The notes beneath the pieces were generated by a model. That model did not search any database. It had not been told where the DNA came from and saw only the letters and a program-made list of their open reading frames with translations. From Dehalococcoidia bacterium (GTDB taxonomy: Bacteria; Chloroflexota; Dehalococcoidia; Bin125), in contig JAJDYG010000001.1 in NCBI GenBank assembly GCA_022822855.1, forward strand, positions 1 through 63,294: a stretch of 63,294 nucleotides of DNA, in the 5' to 3' direction. A program made the translations under genes and the position numbers. Below are positions 63,165 through 63,294 of this stretch, piece by piece; position 1 is the first letter of the stretch; every line of letters begins with the position of its first letter.

Positions 63165-63294
63165 CCCCCCCCCCCCCCGGCCCTGCCCCCCCGGGCCCCC
63201 CCCCCCCCGCCCGGGCCCCCCCCCCCCCCCCGGGCCCCCGGGCCCCCCACCCCCCGGGGGCCACCCCGCCCCCCCCCCCACCACCCCCGCCCCC
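63165..63294. other. Low-complexity C/G runs at the window end
   Basis: Almost only C and G in homopolymer runs. This resembles degraded read ends or an assembly edge rather than biology. No feature is called. Confidence 0.8.

Noticed and set aside
63165..63294. Unusual C/G-only structural DNA such as an i-motif array
   Set aside because: It is confined to the terminal ~130 bases and is irregular, as expected of an assembly edge or poor read ends.

Overview
High-GC bacterial DNA, almost certainly from an uncultured lineage. The best guess is Chloroflexota (SAR202/Dehalococcoidia-like), with moderate confidence. The guess rests on two F420/flavin luciferase-like oxidoreductases, a large secreted protein opening with paired 'LQPGxNFVGW'-type modules, a pyrR-B-C-carA-carB-pyrK operon, a molybdenum hydroxylase operon and many dispersed palindromic repeats. 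No rRNA gene, phage or CRISPR array is visible. The last ~130 bases are degenerate C/G runs that look like a contig end.

Layout. 1-5.3 kb: a minus-strand copper/electron-transfer operon of small exported proteins, CopC-like proteins, a TolB-like lipoprotein and a CopC-CopD-cytochrome c fusion. 5.4-12.9 kb: an ABM monooxygenase, tandem SDR dehydrogenases, a PIN toxin with an unfamiliar partner, a GNAT, a DUF4389 membrane protein and an LLM oxidoreductase, separated by repeat-rich gaps with two complete copies of a ~300-bp element bearing terminal inverted repeats (a third, truncated copy starts the window). 13-17.2 kb: an inositol-phosphatase-like gene, a FIST sensor gene broken by one in-frame TAG, a MazE-like orphan antitoxin and a methyltransferase-endonuclease fusion. 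17.1-30.2 kb: a long minus-strand run with a MoaD-like protein, the three subunits of a molybdenum hydroxylase, NhaA, MetH, a coiled-coil protein, isocitrate dehydrogenase and an M3 peptidase. 30.3-39.1 kb: epoxide hydrolase, BtuF-like protein, Gfo/Idh/MocA oxidoreductase, DinB-like protein, methyltransferase, a 1063-aa Cys-repeat surface protein and a second LLM enzyme. 39.2-43.8 kb: a BrnT/BrnA-like toxin-antitoxin pair, then a peptide ABC transporter whose promoter contains 14 consecutive Gs. 43.9-48.1 kb: the glyoxylate shunt (aceB-aceA) and a VOC protein. 48.4-53.4 kb: a primary-type sigma factor, a decayed and an intact tRNA-Gly, two GyrI-like proteins, 5-formyl-THF cyclo-ligase, an SMP-30 protein and a second BrnT/BrnA-like pair. 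53.4-62.5 kb: the pyrimidine operon, reading leftward from a complete PyrR-type leader. 62.5-63.3 kb: repeats only.

How the genes fit together. Isocitrate dehydrogenase, isocitrate lyase and malate synthase form the TCA/glyoxylate branch point, consistent with growth on C2 units or fatty acids; the SDR, epoxide hydrolase, molybdenum hydroxylase and LLM enzymes suggest oxidation of varied organic compounds. The most notable signals are regulatory or structural: the pyr leader (PyrR hairpin, 31-codon leader peptide, internal terminator, coupled pyrR start); the poly-G promoter spacer; 10-bp-period direct repeat arrays at three intergenic loci; a dispersed palindrome inserted in frame inside CopD; and two copies of a coupled toxin-antitoxin cassette.
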